The notes: generated from the sequence alone by a model not told the origin. A DNA stretch of 53,872 nucleotides from an uncultured Oscillospiraceae bacterium (GCA_944385445.1 CALWXF010000014.1:1-53872); one strand, 5' to 3'. Positions 10,174 to 19,084 are shown, counted from the stretch's first letter. Translations and numbers: made by a program.

Positions 10174-10209
10174 CTTGCCCAGCGATTTTTATGGAAGGGG
10201 GAACTGGAT

Positions 10210-10434
10210 ATGAATCAGTACGACATCCGTCCGGGCAAATACCGCCACTACAAGGGCAACGACTATGAGGTTCTGGGACTGGCCACCCACTCGGAGACCC
10301 TGGAGCCCATGGTGGTGTACCGGGCTCTGTACGGGGAATGCGGCCTGTGGGTACGTCCGGCGAAGATGTGGAGTGAGCTGGTAGAGGTGTCGGGCCAGCA
10401 GGTGCCCCGGTTTCGCTATGTGGGGGAGGAGTGA
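10210..10434 (+). CDS. DUF1653 family protein
   Basis: A 74-residue protein matching the DUF1653 pattern: IRPGKYRHYKGNDYEVLG at the start, a central VVYRALY, and LWVRPAKMW in the second half. The family is small, cytoplasmic, widespread in bacteria and of unknown function. The start at ATG 10210 is set by GGAAGGGGGA upstream; longer in-frame reading would run across the promoter. The gene has its own terminator upstream and is convergent with the FmdE gene, whose stop lies 4 bases away, so it is a single-gene unit. Confidence 0.8.
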   Translation: MNQYDIRPGKYRHYKGNDYEVLGLATHSETLEPMVVYRALYGECGLWVRPAKMWSELVEVSGQQVPRFRYVGEE

Positions 10435-10437
10435 CCC

Positions 10438-10968
10438 TCACACGTCAAAGCGGTGGTAGGGGTGGGCACAGTCCAGGCACACCAGCTTCCCGTTTTCCAG
10501 CCGCAGCATGGACTCGGCGGTGAGTTCCCCGCAACAACTGCAAGGCTTTGAGACAAAGAGACGGGCGCACTCCGGCAGGGAGAGCACCGTCTCTTTTACA
10601 TCGAACAGCTCCGCTGGGGCTTTGCTCTGTAGATAGTGGAACTTCTCCTCTTTCGTGAGGTTGTCCGGGGTGGGGCGGAGCACCAGGCGCACAGACCGCC
10701 CGCTGATGCGCTCATAGAAGGAGAAGGCCTGCTTGCCCCGCAGGTGGAATAGAAGGTTTCCCTTGCCGATGCTGCACCCCAGAATGACCTGGATGGCGTC
10801 CACGCCACAGGCGTCGTTTTCCGTGATACACACCACAGACTCGTCTTCGGAGCGGGACAGGCCCAGCAGTTCCATGGCGTAGAGGGCGGCTTTGTAGCCA
10901 ATGGTGAGGCCGCCGCAGGCATGGCCGTGGAAGGACACACAGTCCTCCCAAAGTTTTTGTTCATTCAT
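10438..10968 (-). CDS. FmdE-family protein with C-terminal zinc ribbon
   Basis: A 176-residue protein. The N-terminal 130 residues match the FmdE domain (formylmethanofuran dehydrogenase subunit E family), with the signature C10-SFHGHACGG bearing H14, H16 and C18. The C-terminus carries a treble-clef/zinc-ribbon (CSCCGE ... CLDC). FmdE domains occur widely in bacteria without methanofuran metabolism; a redox or metal-handling role is suspected but not established. ATG 10968 has GGAGGA upstream and overlaps the stop of the ABC ATPase gene by 8 bases, so the two are translationally coupled. It is the last gene of the ABC importer operon, which suggests a role with whatever metal, chelate or peptide is imported. 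Confidence 0.8.
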   Translation of the reverse strand: MNEQKLWEDCVSFHGHACGGLTIGYKAALYAMELLGLSRSEDESVVCITENDACGVDAIQVILGCSIGKGNLLFHLRGKQAFSFYERISGRSVRLVLRPTPDNLTKEEKFHYLQSKAPAELFDVKETVLSLPECARLFVSKPCSCCGELTAESMLRLENGKLVCLDCAHPYHRFDV

Positions 10969-12616
10969 AGGGGTGTTCCTCCTTGTGGGTAAAGATGGAA
11001 GTGAAATCCGTGTGTAGAACCTGATCGGGGTTCACTGGGTGCAGGGTGCCTCCATCCAGCAGATAGATGTGGTCGGAGATTTTACAGGCGCTGTATAGGT
11101 CGTGGGTGATCATCAGCATGGAGAAGCCTCGGCGGTATTGCAGGCCTTTGAGCATGCGCAGCAGGTTTGCCTTGGCGGAGGGGTCCAACATGGAGGTGGG
11201 TTCGTCAGCCAGCAGCACCGCAGGCTCCATGGTGAGGGCCCGGGCCAGGGCCAGGCGCTGTTTTTGGCCCCCGGATAGAGCGCCCACCTTGCGACGGTAG
11301 AAGTTGTCGCAGGTGTACAGGCCCACATCCTCCAGGGCCCGAGAAAGTCGCTGAGGGTCATAGGCCTTGGCCAGTCGCATGGGTTCGGACACCGCCTCCT
11401 CCACCGTCAGGTGAGGGTTGAGGGCGGCTTGGCTGTCTTGGAGGACCATCTGGATACCGCCCAGCTGCCGGTGGAGGGGGAGCAAAGCCTGTTCCTGCCC
11501 CTGAAAACGGATGGAGCTGTGGGCGGAGCAGGGGAGCAGACCAGACAGCAGGCGGGCCAAGGTGGTTTTGCCCGCCCCGGAGCGGCCCACCAGGGACACG
11601 ATCTCTCCGGCATACAGGGTAAGGTCTATGTGGTGCAGGACGGGAGTGGCTCCGTAGCTGTGGGACAGGTCGTGACAGGAGAGCATGGGTACAATACCGC
11701 CCCGGTGGCAGGCCAGAGCCCGCCCATCCGGCTGAGGCTCCAAGCTTGGGGCGCTCTCACCGCACAGCGGAATGCTCTGGGTGCACCGCCCGTAAAAGGG
11801 ACAGCAGTGGTGCCCGGGCTGCTCCTGGGTGGTATTGGGGCGGATGCCCCACAGGTCCCGCAGAGGATTGAGGGTGACGGCAGACTGAAGCAGGCCCCGG
11901 GTGTAGGGGTGACGGGGACGGTCCAGAATGGGTCCTGTGGGACCTGTCTCCTCTACATGTCCCTGGTAGAGCACCATGGTGCGCCCACCCAGGGTACGGG
12001 CCAGCCCCATGTCGTGGGTGACCACCAGAAAGGCGGTGCCCAGGTTGTCCCGCAGCGTCTCTATGACCGAGCGCACGGCGGCGCAGGACTCTGGGTCCAG
12101 GCTGGCGGTGGGTTCGTCCAACAGCACCAACTCCGGGTCTAGGGCCACGGCGTTGGCCAATAAAAATTTCTGTACCATGCCCCCGGACAGCTGGTGGGGA
12201 CGGAGGGACAGGTGGTCCGGCGACAATCCCACCAGTTCCATGAGGGCGTGGGCTTTTTGTGTGCATTGATCCGGGGGATAGGCCTGAACCAGCACCTCGT
12301 GGAGGTGTTGGCCCAAGGTCAGCTTGGGATTGAGCCACTCCACCGAGTTTTGAAAGGCCACAGAGAGGGACTTCATGCGCAGTTTGCGCCGCTGGGGTTC
12401 CTTCATCTTGAGAAAATCCACCCCATGGAGGAGCACCTGGCCCCCTGCTTTTCCCTCTGGGGGGAGCAAACAGGAGATGGCCTGGACCAGTGAGGTCTTC
12501 CCGCTGCCGGACTCTCCGATGACCGAGAGAATTTCTCCCCGGTCCAGCTGGAAGCTAAGTGGGTGTAGGTGAAATTGTGGGTAGGACACAGAGAGTTCTT
12601 GAACTTGGAGCAGCAC
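10961..12616 (-). CDS. Fused double ATPase of a peptide/nickel-type ABC importer (DppD-DppF / NikD-NikE like)
   Basis: Provides both nucleotide-binding domains of the importer in one 551-residue chain. First half: Walker A GESGSGKT near residue 35, signature LSGGM, Walker B LVLLDEPT, then the Cys-containing oligopeptide-transporter C-terminal motif (CCPFYGRC). Second half: Walker A GRSGAGKT near 345, signature LSGGQKQR, Walker B VLLADEPT. The two halves are normally separate proteins. The start is GTG 12616 with AGGAGGGG upstream; 10 bases separate it from the permease stop. It acts on the cytoplasmic face of the two permeases encoded just upstream. The exact substrate (peptide, nickel, chelated metal) cannot be told from the ATPase. 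Confidence 0.92.
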   Translation of the reverse strand: MLLQVQELSVSYPQFHLHPLSFQLDRGEILSVIGESGSGKTSLVQAISCLLPPEGKAGGQVLLHGVDFLKMKEPQRRKLRMKSLSVAFQNSVEWLNPKLTLGQHLHEVLVQAYPPDQCTQKAHALMELVGLSPDHLSLRPHQLSGGMVQKFLLANAVALDPELVLLDEPTASLDPESCAAVRSVIETLRDNLGTAFLVVTHDMGLARTLGGRTMVLYQGHVEETGPTGPILDRPRHPYTRGLLQSAVTLNPLRDLWGIRPNTTQEQPGHHCCPFYGRCTQSIPLCGESAPSLEPQPDGRALACHRGGIVPMLSCHDLSHSYGATPVLHHIDLTLYAGEIVSLVGRSGAGKTTLARLLSGLLPCSAHSSIRFQGQEQALLPLHRQLGGIQMVLQDSQAALNPHLTVEEAVSEPMRLAKAYDPQRLSRALEDVGLYTCDNFYRRKVGALSGGQKQRLALARALTMEPAVLLADEPTSMLDPSAKANLLRMLKGLQYRRGFSMLMITHDLYSACKISDHIYLLDGGTLHPVNPDQVLHTDFTSIFTHKEEHPYE

Positions 12617-12626
12617 GGTACCCCTC

Positions 12627-13424
12627 CTAGGATTTGGGTAATTGAATGGCCTGCACCATCAGGCGCAGTAGCAGGGTGGACACCACCATGGCCACAACGG
12701 GGGCCAGCAGCCACCAGAGCCAGAATGGGGTGCGGTAAATGCCGGGGAACTGGGTGGCCCGGGCGACCATCAGCCCCCAGGACCGGGCCAGGGGGTCGGA
12801 CAGGCCCAGAAAGGCCAGGGAGGACTCCTGAAGGATGGACTTTCCCACCACCCCCAGGGCGTTCAGCGACAACAGGGGGAGCAGGTCCCTGGCTAAGTGG
12901 GTGCGGATGAGGTACCAGAGTCCGCCGCCGTACACACGGGCCATGGCCACATAGGGGCGGTGACACACCGAACGGGTTTTGGCTCGCATCACCTTGGCCA
13001 CCGGGGCCCAGGAGAACAGGCAGAGAATCCAGATGATGTTCCAGGTGTTCTGGCCCAGAAAGGCCCCCAGCACAATCATCACAGGCAGTTGGGGAATGGA
13101 GAGAAAAATCTGAATGAGCAGCCCGATGGCGTGGTCCACCCAGCCGCCCAGCAGTCCCGCAGCCGTGCCCAATCCGCCTCCCAGCAGAAAGGTGCACAGG
13201 GCGGTCATGATGCCAATTCCCATACTGCGGAAGAAGCCGGCGGAGATTTGGGCAAACACATCCACCCCCAGGTTGTCAGTGCCCAGCCAGTGGGAGGCAG
13301 AGGGAGGCTGAAGGGAGTCCCCAGAGGGGAGAGAGGCGTCCCAGGGATAGAAGGTGACGCCCCAGAGAAAGACCATGACCAGCACGAGAAAGAGGGTGAG
13401 AGGGATGAGCAGGCTCTTTTTCAT
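12627..13424 (-). CDS. ABC importer permease 2 (DppC/NikC family)
   Basis: A 265-residue inner-membrane permease. It starts with MKKSLLIPL and a membrane span, then HWLGTDNLGVDVFA, the hallmark of the DppC/NikC subfamily, and has several further spans with the cytoplasmic coupling (EAA) loop around the segment ending in SFAFLGLSDP-like text (ESSLAFLGLSDP). ATG 13424 overlaps the upstream permease stop in an ATGA arrangement, so translation is coupled; a longer reading frame into the first permease is not used. It pairs with permease 1 to form the pore. Confidence 0.92.
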   Translation of the reverse strand: MKKSLLIPLTLFLVLVMVFLWGVTFYPWDASLPSGDSLQPPSASHWLGTDNLGVDVFAQISAGFFRSMGIGIMTALCTFLLGGGLGTAAGLLGGWVDHAIGLLIQIFLSIPQLPVMIVLGAFLGQNTWNIIWILCLFSWAPVAKVMRAKTRSVCHRPYVAMARVYGGGLWYLIRTHLARDLLPLLSLNALGVVGKSILQESSLAFLGLSDPLARSWGLMVARATQFPGIYRTPFWLWWLLAPVVAMVVSTLLLRLMVQAIQLPKS

Positions 13425-14386
13425 GGCTCCACCTCCCGCTCCACGGCGTGGTTGCACAGGTCTGCCAGGGTGAGACTCACCAGCACCAGCAGGGCCGAGA
13501 GGAGAAAGACCCCCTGAATCATGGGGTAGTCCCGGTAGGTCACTGCTTCTCGCAGAACGGTACCCAGACCCGGATAGGCAAAGACGTTTTCCACCAGAAT
13601 GGTGCCCCCTACGGCGGAGCCCACGGAGAGAAAAAGCCGGGCCACAATGGGGGTGATGCTGTTGGCCAGCAGATAGAAGGGCCACACCCGACGCCGCCTC
13701 AGACCTTTGGCTCTGGCGCTCACCATGTAGGGCTGTTGGAGCACGGAGGAGAAGCTGGCCCAGGCGGTGAAGAAGAACTTGGGGCAGGTTACCAGCGTGA
13801 GGGCGGCAATGGGCATGAGGCTGTGGAGCAGAATGTCACCCAGCTGTTGCCAAAGAGAGGCGTACTGGGCGAAGGGGGTTACCGCTCCCGACAGAGGAAT
13901 CCAGGACACCCGGGCAGCCACCAGAAACAGCAGGAGCACACCTGTGAGAAAGGGTGGAAATTCTGCTAGGGCAGAGAGGGCGGGGGCCAAAATGCGGTGC
14001 CCATGCCGGGTGCCCACACAGACCAGGGCCAGCCCCACCCCCAGGAGGAGGCTCAACAGCAGGGAAGCCCCCATCATCCACAGGCTCCAGGGCAGACGCT
14101 CCAGGAGAAGGTCTGCCACCGGGCGCTTGTAGTGGATGCTCTGGCCCAGGTCTCCGTGGAGATTGCGTACCACGGTGTCCGCCAGCTGCTGAGGCCAAGG
14201 CTTATCCAGGCCGTAGTATTCCCGCAGCTGTTCCTTCTGCTCCTGGGTGTAGACCACGGCCACATCCTCCCCGGACCCAGAGGCGGTGTAGTCAAAGGGG
14301 TCTCCCGGCATGAGCCGGGGGATGAAGAAGTTGAGCAGGTAAATGGCCACACAGGAGAGCAGGAGCAGCAGGATGCGGCGGGCCAT
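13421..14386 (-). CDS. ABC importer permease 1 (DppB/NikB family)
   Basis: A 321-residue permease with an N-terminal span (MARRILLLLLSC), the periplasm-facing LMPGDPFD motif near residue 30, the DppB/NikB-type QLREYYGLDKPW segment and five more spans. The C-terminal part has the coupling loop and VENVFAYPGLGTVL, a conserved family signature. The start at ATG 14386 is 9 bases after the lipoprotein stop; no strong ribosome binding site is visible, so translation probably depends on coupling. A longer frame to 14458 would run through the preceding gene and is rejected. Confidence 0.9.
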   Translation of the reverse strand: MARRILLLLLSCVAIYLLNFFIPRLMPGDPFDYTASGSGEDVAVVYTQEQKEQLREYYGLDKPWPQQLADTVVRNLHGDLGQSIHYKRPVADLLLERLPWSLWMMGASLLLSLLLGVGLALVCVGTRHGHRILAPALSALAEFPPFLTGVLLLFLVAARVSWIPLSGAVTPFAQYASLWQQLGDILLHSLMPIAALTLVTCPKFFFTAWASFSSVLQQPYMVSARAKGLRRRRVWPFYLLANSITPIVARLFLSVGSAVGGTILVENVFAYPGLGTVLREAVTYRDYPMIQGVFLLSALLVLVSLTLADLCNHAVEREVEP

Positions 14387-14394
14387 GGGGACGG

Positions 14395-15960
14395 TCAGCG
14401 CTCCATGTAGGAGAGTCGGTTTTGTTCGGCCTGTTGGTAGGCGTAGGTTTTCATCCATCCGTCGTAGTAGTCCTTTCGATACATGGAATAGGTGGATTGG
14501 TTGGCAATGACAAGAATGGGAATCTCCTGACTCACCAGCAGCTCCAGCTCCTGGAACATGGCCAAGCGCTGGTCAAAGTCGGTCTCGTACTGCTGTCCCT
14601 CGGCCAGACGGGTCATTTCCGCATTGGAGTAGCCGATGGCCCCCATGGAGTGGGGATTGGTGCCGGAGAACTTGGAGACATCGGAGAAGAGGGTGCGCAT
14701 GTAGGTGGGGGGATTGTTGCCCCAGCCGCCGTTGCCCACCAGAGCGAACTCGTAGGTGCCCCGGTTGATGGTATCATCCCGGGTGGCAGAGTCGTAGGCG
14801 GTGACGGACACGGTCATTCCCGCCTGGGTGAGACCGTTTTTGATGATTTCGGCTATGGCCAGGTCGTCGGCGCTGTTGCCGCAGAGAAGGGTGACAGACA
14901 GATGTTCATCGCCCAACACCTCCTGTGCCTTTTGAGGGTCATAGTCGTACTGCACCACATTCTCATTGTAGAAGATATTTCCCTGGGGGACATAGCCCGC
15001 ACTGCCCACGGTACCCGCCCCCCGGAACACGTTGTCCACCACACTCTGGCGGTCGATGGCGGCATACACCGCTTGGCGGAAGCTCAAATCCAGAAATTCC
15101 GGGCATTTCTCGTAGTTGATGAGCAGCTTATACCCCATGTCGTTGGCCTTGTCTACCAGGCCGATGTTGGGGTCACTGAGGTAGCTGTCTTTCAGGTCGG
15201 CGGGAAGGGAGGTGATGTCCAGCTCTCCGGCGTCAAAGGCCAGCAGAGGGTCGCTGACGGGGATAAACTGGATTTTCTCCGTTCCCTGCGTTCCATTGCA
15301 CCATCCCTCGTAGGCGGTGAACTCATAGAGCCCGGTGGCACCGTCGTACTGAGTGCAGGAGAAGGCCCCACTGCCCACCAGATAGCCCTCCCCGGTGTAG
15401 GAGTAGGGGTCCTCCACCTTTGACCAGATGTGCTGGGGGAGGATGACAAAGCTGCCCAGATTGGACAGGGTGTCGGCATCGGGCTCGTCCACCGTCAGGG
15501 TAATGGTGTGGTCGTCCACCACCGTGTAGTGGTCCACCAGGAAGTCCTCACCCACGCCCAGAGAATTGGATACCGGGGGGTGCTCCCGGTAGTAGTCCAG
15601 AGTAAAGGCTACGTCCTGGGCGGTGAGGGGATTTCCATCTTGGAAGGAGGCGTTATCAAAGAGAGTGAAGGTGTAGTCGCTGCCGTCCACCGTCCAGCTC
15701 TCAGCCAGCCAGGGCACGTCTCCCTCCTCGTCTTTTTCCAGCAGGCTGCCGTACACCAGCTTCATTTTGGCGGTGCCGGGGCCCCGGGACTGGCAGAGAA
15801 ACGGGTTGGGAGCGCCCCAGTCTGTGCCACCTTCCAACTTGAGGGTAGACACGGAATAGTCGGAGTTGGAAGGCGTGGACAAGGGGGGAGAGGCCGTACA
15901 TCCCATGCATAGGGCGAGAGTGGTGGAGCATAGAAGGGTGAGAATCGTTTTTTTGTTCAT
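14395..15960 (-). CDS. Substrate-binding lipoprotein of a peptide/nickel-type ABC importer (SBP_bac_5)
   Basis: A 521-residue extracellular binding protein, tethered by lipid at Cys21 of the lipobox (LALCMGC) after a short basic signal peptide (MNKKT). The body matches the class-C solute-binding family: WLAESWTVDGSDYTFTL, FTLDYY, and AVYAAIDRQSVVDNVF are typical segments. ATG 15960 has GGAAGGAG at good spacing. It is the first gene of the importer operon (binding protein, two permeases, fused ATPase, FmdE). Family members bind oligopeptides, nickel or metal-opine chelates; the sequence alone does not decide. Several Cys/His in the body could be checked for metal binding. Confidence 0.92.
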   Translation of the reverse strand: MNKKTILTLLCSTTLALCMGCTASPPLSTPSNSDYSVSTLKLEGGTDWGAPNPFLCQSRGPGTAKMKLVYGSLLEKDEEGDVPWLAESWTVDGSDYTFTLFDNASFQDGNPLTAQDVAFTLDYYREHPPVSNSLGVGEDFLVDHYTVVDDHTITLTVDEPDADTLSNLGSFVILPQHIWSKVEDPYSYTGEGYLVGSGAFSCTQYDGATGLYEFTAYEGWCNGTQGTEKIQFIPVSDPLLAFDAGELDITSLPADLKDSYLSDPNIGLVDKANDMGYKLLINYEKCPEFLDLSFRQAVYAAIDRQSVVDNVFRGAGTVGSAGYVPQGNIFYNENVVQYDYDPQKAQEVLGDEHLSVTLLCGNSADDLAIAEIIKNGLTQAGMTVSVTAYDSATRDDTINRGTYEFALVGNGGWGNNPPTYMRTLFSDVSKFSGTNPHSMGAIGYSNAEMTRLAEGQQYETDFDQRLAMFQELELLVSQEIPILVIANQSTYSMYRKDYYDGWMKTYAYQQAEQNRLSYMER

Positions 15961-15984
15961 AGTTGCTCCTTCCAGAATGAGAAA

Positions 15985-16026
15985 GAAGTTCATCAAGAGC
16001 ACCCTGTGGTGCGCCCGATGAACTTC
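15985..16026 (-). promoter_or_regulatory. Nested hairpin in the leader of the ABC importer operon
   Basis: In the minus-strand RNA, GAAGTTCATC (16026-16017) pairs perfectly with GATGAACTTC (15994-15985), and inside this GCACC pairs with GGTGC. The stem ends about 25 bases before the start codon of the binding protein and is followed by a pyrimidine-rich stretch. It may be an attenuator, an RNA-binding site or a DNA operator. It does not match a riboswitch class I can recognise. Confidence 0.55.
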
Positions 16027-16077
16027 TCGTTCATCCATTCCTGTTGTATGGCGGGGGCTGCTTATTTGCAGCTCATC

Positions 16078-16106
16078 ATTTTATCAGAGTGATCGGCCTG
16101 TGTCAA
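16078..16106 (-). promoter_or_regulatory. Promoter of the ABC importer/FmdE operon
   Basis: On the minus strand TTGACA (16106-16101), a 17-base spacer and TAAAAT (16083-16078) form a near-consensus sigma-A promoter. The -35 lies right after the stop codon of the DUF1576 gene. The predicted start near 16071 gives a leader of about 110 bases that contains two hairpins. Confidence 0.75.
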
Positions 16107-16108
16107 CG

Positions 16109-17449
16109 TCACAGGGGATCTTCCATGCCGTCGTGGGTATGGGCAGCCAGCAACTCCTGGGATTGGGGGGTGTCGTTTTCGTAAATTTCAAACAGGTCCT
16201 CGTCCTGAAGGGTGGGACGGCGGTGGCGGAACAGGGAGGTGATCACCGGATAGAGCACCAGGGCCACCAGACCCGCAGAAAAGCCGTTATTGTACAGGTT
16301 CATGCCCTCCAGGGGCAGCCCGGCCTGAAGTACCACTGCCGAGTGGATGAGTCCGGCCACCACTCCAAAGGGCCAGCCAAACACCCCGGAGAAGGGGGCC
16401 AGGGCGGTGCCAAACAGGGAGGCCAGCTGGAGCGACTCATGGCTGGCGGAGACGTGGAGGAAGGTGCTGCCCAGCAGCACTCCAATCATCACCGGGGCAA
16501 TGTTGCGCAGGTGCTTTCCGTAGGCGGAAAAGCCCATGATGGTGAAGATACCACCTAGGGTGGGTCCGTTCAAGTCTCCGCCTGTGACCAAAATGTACAC
16601 CATGGCAAACAGTCCGTTGACCCCCATGTTCACCAGCACGGGGCCGTGGCCGAACACACGCAAGTAGTCGCTGGGGGCCCGGCCGGAGGATTGGAGCAAC
16701 CGCCAGTAGCCCAGCAAGGTGGTGCGAGGGTTGGGAATGAGCCCAGCCACAATGAGGGCGACACAGACAGCGGCCAGGAAAATACCGAAGGTGAGGTTGT
16801 TTCCCGCAGACCAGATCAGGTGGGAGGCGGGGTTCAGGCCCAAGGCTTTGAAGATGGGGACAAAGATCATGGCCACCAGCCCACAGGCAAAGCCGGTGGA
16901 ATACAAGTTCATGCCGTTTTGAATGCGGAAGGCGTACTCAGATACCGGGGCAATGAGAAAGCCAATGAGTAGGCCCACAACAGCCCCCAGCCAGGGGGAC
17001 ACATCACAGCCCATAAAGCTGACCATGGGGGCAAGAGAAGTGCCCAACATGGCCACATTGACGTACTTGGAAAAGGGCTCCCTCCGCCAGAGAGCGTAGA
17101 GGGCCGTGCCAAAGAGGATGGGCCAGATGTTGAGAATGTTTTTGCCAAACAGGGAAAAGCCCGCCATGAGGCTGATGGTCACCAGAGTGGAGCCGTTGGG
17201 CGTCTCACCCACCAGATAGAAGATGCCTACGGCGATGAGAGTGACCAGCCCTGCGTTGACAAACGCAGGGCCGATCCCGCACAGGGCAACATAGTCAGTG
17301 ATGAGGACATCCTCATGGCTGAGAAGGGTCCATAGACCCTGAAAAAGATTTTGGGAATGAAACAGGCCAAACACCAACAGAAGTGCGCCGAACCCAGCGG
17401 CAGCTGGGAGCAGGGCGGCATTCCGGCGGTGTACATGGGGTAAGTGCAT
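16109..17449 (-). CDS. DUF1576-type multispanning membrane protein with internal duplication
   Basis: A 446-residue hydrophobic protein with about 10-12 membrane spans that I assign to DUF1576, a Firmicutes family of unknown function. The two halves are repeats: GIGPAFVNAGL with GETPNGSTL, MAGFSLFGKNILNIWP (about residues 58-110) match GHGPVLVNMGV with GGDLNGPTL, MGFSAYGKHLRNIAP (about 266-320), and each half ends with a GMNLY-x2-GF-x2-GLVA motif. Such tandem halves are typical of transporters and channels, so transport is inferred. It starts at ATG 17449 with AAGGAGA at slightly long spacing, 33 bases after the beta-CASP gene, and is probably co-transcribed with it. Confidence 0.65.
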   Translation of the reverse strand: MHLPHVHRRNAALLPAAAGFGALLLVFGLFHSQNLFQGLWTLLSHEDVLITDYVALCGIGPAFVNAGLVTLIAVGIFYLVGETPNGSTLVTISLMAGFSLFGKNILNIWPILFGTALYALWRREPFSKYVNVAMLGTSLAPMVSFMGCDVSPWLGAVVGLLIGFLIAPVSEYAFRIQNGMNLYSTGFACGLVAMIFVPIFKALGLNPASHLIWSAGNNLTFGIFLAAVCVALIVAGLIPNPRTTLLGYWRLLQSSGRAPSDYLRVFGHGPVLVNMGVNGLFAMVYILVTGGDLNGPTLGGIFTIMGFSAYGKHLRNIAPVMIGVLLGSTFLHVSASHESLQLASLFGTALAPFSGVFGWPFGVVAGLIHSAVVLQAGLPLEGMNLYNNGFSAGLVALVLYPVITSLFRHRRPTLQDEDLFEIYENDTPQSQELLAAHTHDGMEDPL

Positions 17450-17482
17450 AGAGTTTCTCGTCTCCTTACATACTGGAGTGCA

Positions 17483-19084
17483 TCAACGGTCCCATTTGTC
17501 AATGAGGGCCCGAATCTGGTCGGCAAACTTGCCCAGGTCCTTGTTGGAGCCGCCCTTGTTGTGGGCGATGACCTCCATCAGCCGCTTACCCACATCCTCC
17601 AGACGGCGGTAGGCGGGGGAGGCGGGGGCGGGTAGGGCTGTGGCGGGCTTCCGTTCCAGAATGACACCGGGGGCCAGCATCCGGTTGTGCAGCAGGTCGT
17701 AGACCTCCTCGTAGTTAGGGGAGTGGGCCTGGAAGCCCAGGTCCCGGAGGGTCTGGGCGTAGTGCTCGGTGACGCTGCTCTCGCCGTGGACCACAAAGAC
17801 GTGCTGGGGCTTGGGAGAATAGGCCTCCATCCAGGCGATAAGGTCGTTTTTATCGGCGTGGGAGGAGAGACCGGGGAAATTGACGATACGGGCCCGCACC
17901 GAGATCTCCTCGCCGAAGAGCTTGACGTGGGTCACCCCGTCCAGAAGCCGCCGACCCAAGCTGCCCTCGGCCTGGTAGCCTACGAACACGATGGCGCACT
18001 CCTCTCGCCACAGATTGTGCTTGAGGTGGTGGCGGATACGTCCGGCATCGCACATGCCAGAGGCGGAGATGATGACCTTGGGGTTGGGATCGGCATTGAG
18101 AGCCATGGACTCCTGGGTGGATTCGGTGATGTTCAGGCCGGGGAAGCGGAACAGGGCTCCGCCTTTTAAGGCCTCAATGGCCTCCTCATCCAGATAGCCG
18201 TGGAGATCGCCGGAGAAAATCCGGGTGGCGGCCCCGGCCAGAGGGGAGTCCACATACACCTGAAAATCGGGGACACTGCGCACCAGGCCCTGCTCCTTCA
18301 TCTCACGCATAAAGTACAGAAGCTCCTGGGTGCGGCCCACAGCAAAGGAGGGGATGATGACATTTCCGCCTTTGGAGAGGGTCTCGTCAATGAGGGCGGC
18401 CAAATCTCCGGTGTAGTCCGGGTCCACATCCATGTCGTGGAGGCGGTCGCCGTAGGTACTCTCTGTGACTACATAGTCTGCTTCCGAGATGAACTGGGGG
18501 TCCCGGATGATGGGCTGCTCCCGGTTTCCGATATCCCCGGAGAAGACAATCTTTTTGGTCTCGCCGTCCTCGGTCAGCCATAGTTCAGCACTGGCAGAGC
18601 CCAGCAGGTGTCCGGCATCGATAAAGCGCAGCTTGATGTTTTCGCTGATTTGCAATTCCTGGCCGTACTCGCACACCACCAGGTGGCGGAGGGTACGCTC
18701 TACATCCGCCAGCGTGTACAGGGGCTCCACCGGGGGACGGCCGGCCCGTTGGCCCTTCTGGTTTTCCCACTTGGCATCGCTCTCTTGGATGTGGGCGGAG
18801 TCCCGCAGCATGATGTCCAGCAGTTGGGCGGTGAGGCGGGTGCAGTAGATGTTGCCGCCAAATCCCTGCTTGATGAGCAACGGGATGCGGCCGGAGTGGT
18901 CAATGTGGGCGTGGGTGACAATGACGTCCTGAATGTAGCTGGGCATAAAGTCCAGCTGGGTGTTGTCGATTTCATCCCGGCCCTGCTGCAGGCCGCAGTC
19001 AATGAGCACCTTGTATCCGTTACACTCTACACAGTGGCAGCTGCCGGTGACGGCCTTGGCTGCACCAAAAAATGTGAGCTTCAT
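17483..19084 (-). CDS. Metallo-beta-lactamase fold, beta-CASP RNA-type hydrolase
   Basis: A 533-residue cytoplasmic Zn-dependent hydrolase. The N-terminal metallo-beta-lactamase fold has H58-A-H60-I-D62-H63 (THAHIDHSGR), the distal histidines in DAGHLLGSA, and a beta-CASP insertion. It ends with the conserved SSHADKNDL and VVHGE segments, as in the YsgA/CPSF-like clade of exonucleases. About 70 extra residues follow (ALPAPASPAYRRLEDVGKR onward), with a Pro/Ala linker and a helical tail not part of the core. ATG 19084 has AGGAGGTG upstream; the GTG three codons earlier would bury the ribosome binding site. RNA processing or decay is the family role; the target is unknown. Confidence 0.9.
   Translation of the reverse strand: MKLTFFGAAKAVTGSCHCVECNGYKVLIDCGLQQGRDEIDNTQLDFMPSYIQDVIVTHAHIDHSGRIPLLIKQGFGGNIYCTRLTAQLLDIMLRDSAHIQESDAKWENQKGQRAGRPPVEPLYTLADVERTLRHLVVCEYGQELQISENIKLRFIDAGHLLGSASAELWLTEDGETKKIVFSGDIGNREQPIIRDPQFISEADYVVTESTYGDRLHDMDVDPDYTGDLAALIDETLSKGGNVIIPSFAVGRTQELLYFMREMKEQGLVRSVPDFQVYVDSPLAGAATRIFSGDLHGYLDEEAIEALKGGALFRFPGLNITESTQESMALNADPNPKVIISASGMCDAGRIRHHLKHNLWREECAIVFVGYQAEGSLGRRLLDGVTHVKLFGEEISVRARIVNFPGLSSHADKNDLIAWMEAYSPKPQHVFVVHGESSVTEHYAQTLRDLGFQAHSPNYEEVYDLLHNRMLAPGVILERKPATALPAPASPAYRRLEDVGKRLMEVIAHNKGGSNKDLGKFADQIRALIDKWDR

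Noticed and set aside
15961-16077. Known metal riboswitch in the ABC importer leader
   Set aside because: Hairpins are present but no conserved core of the classes I can recognise is visible; kept only as an unexplained structure.
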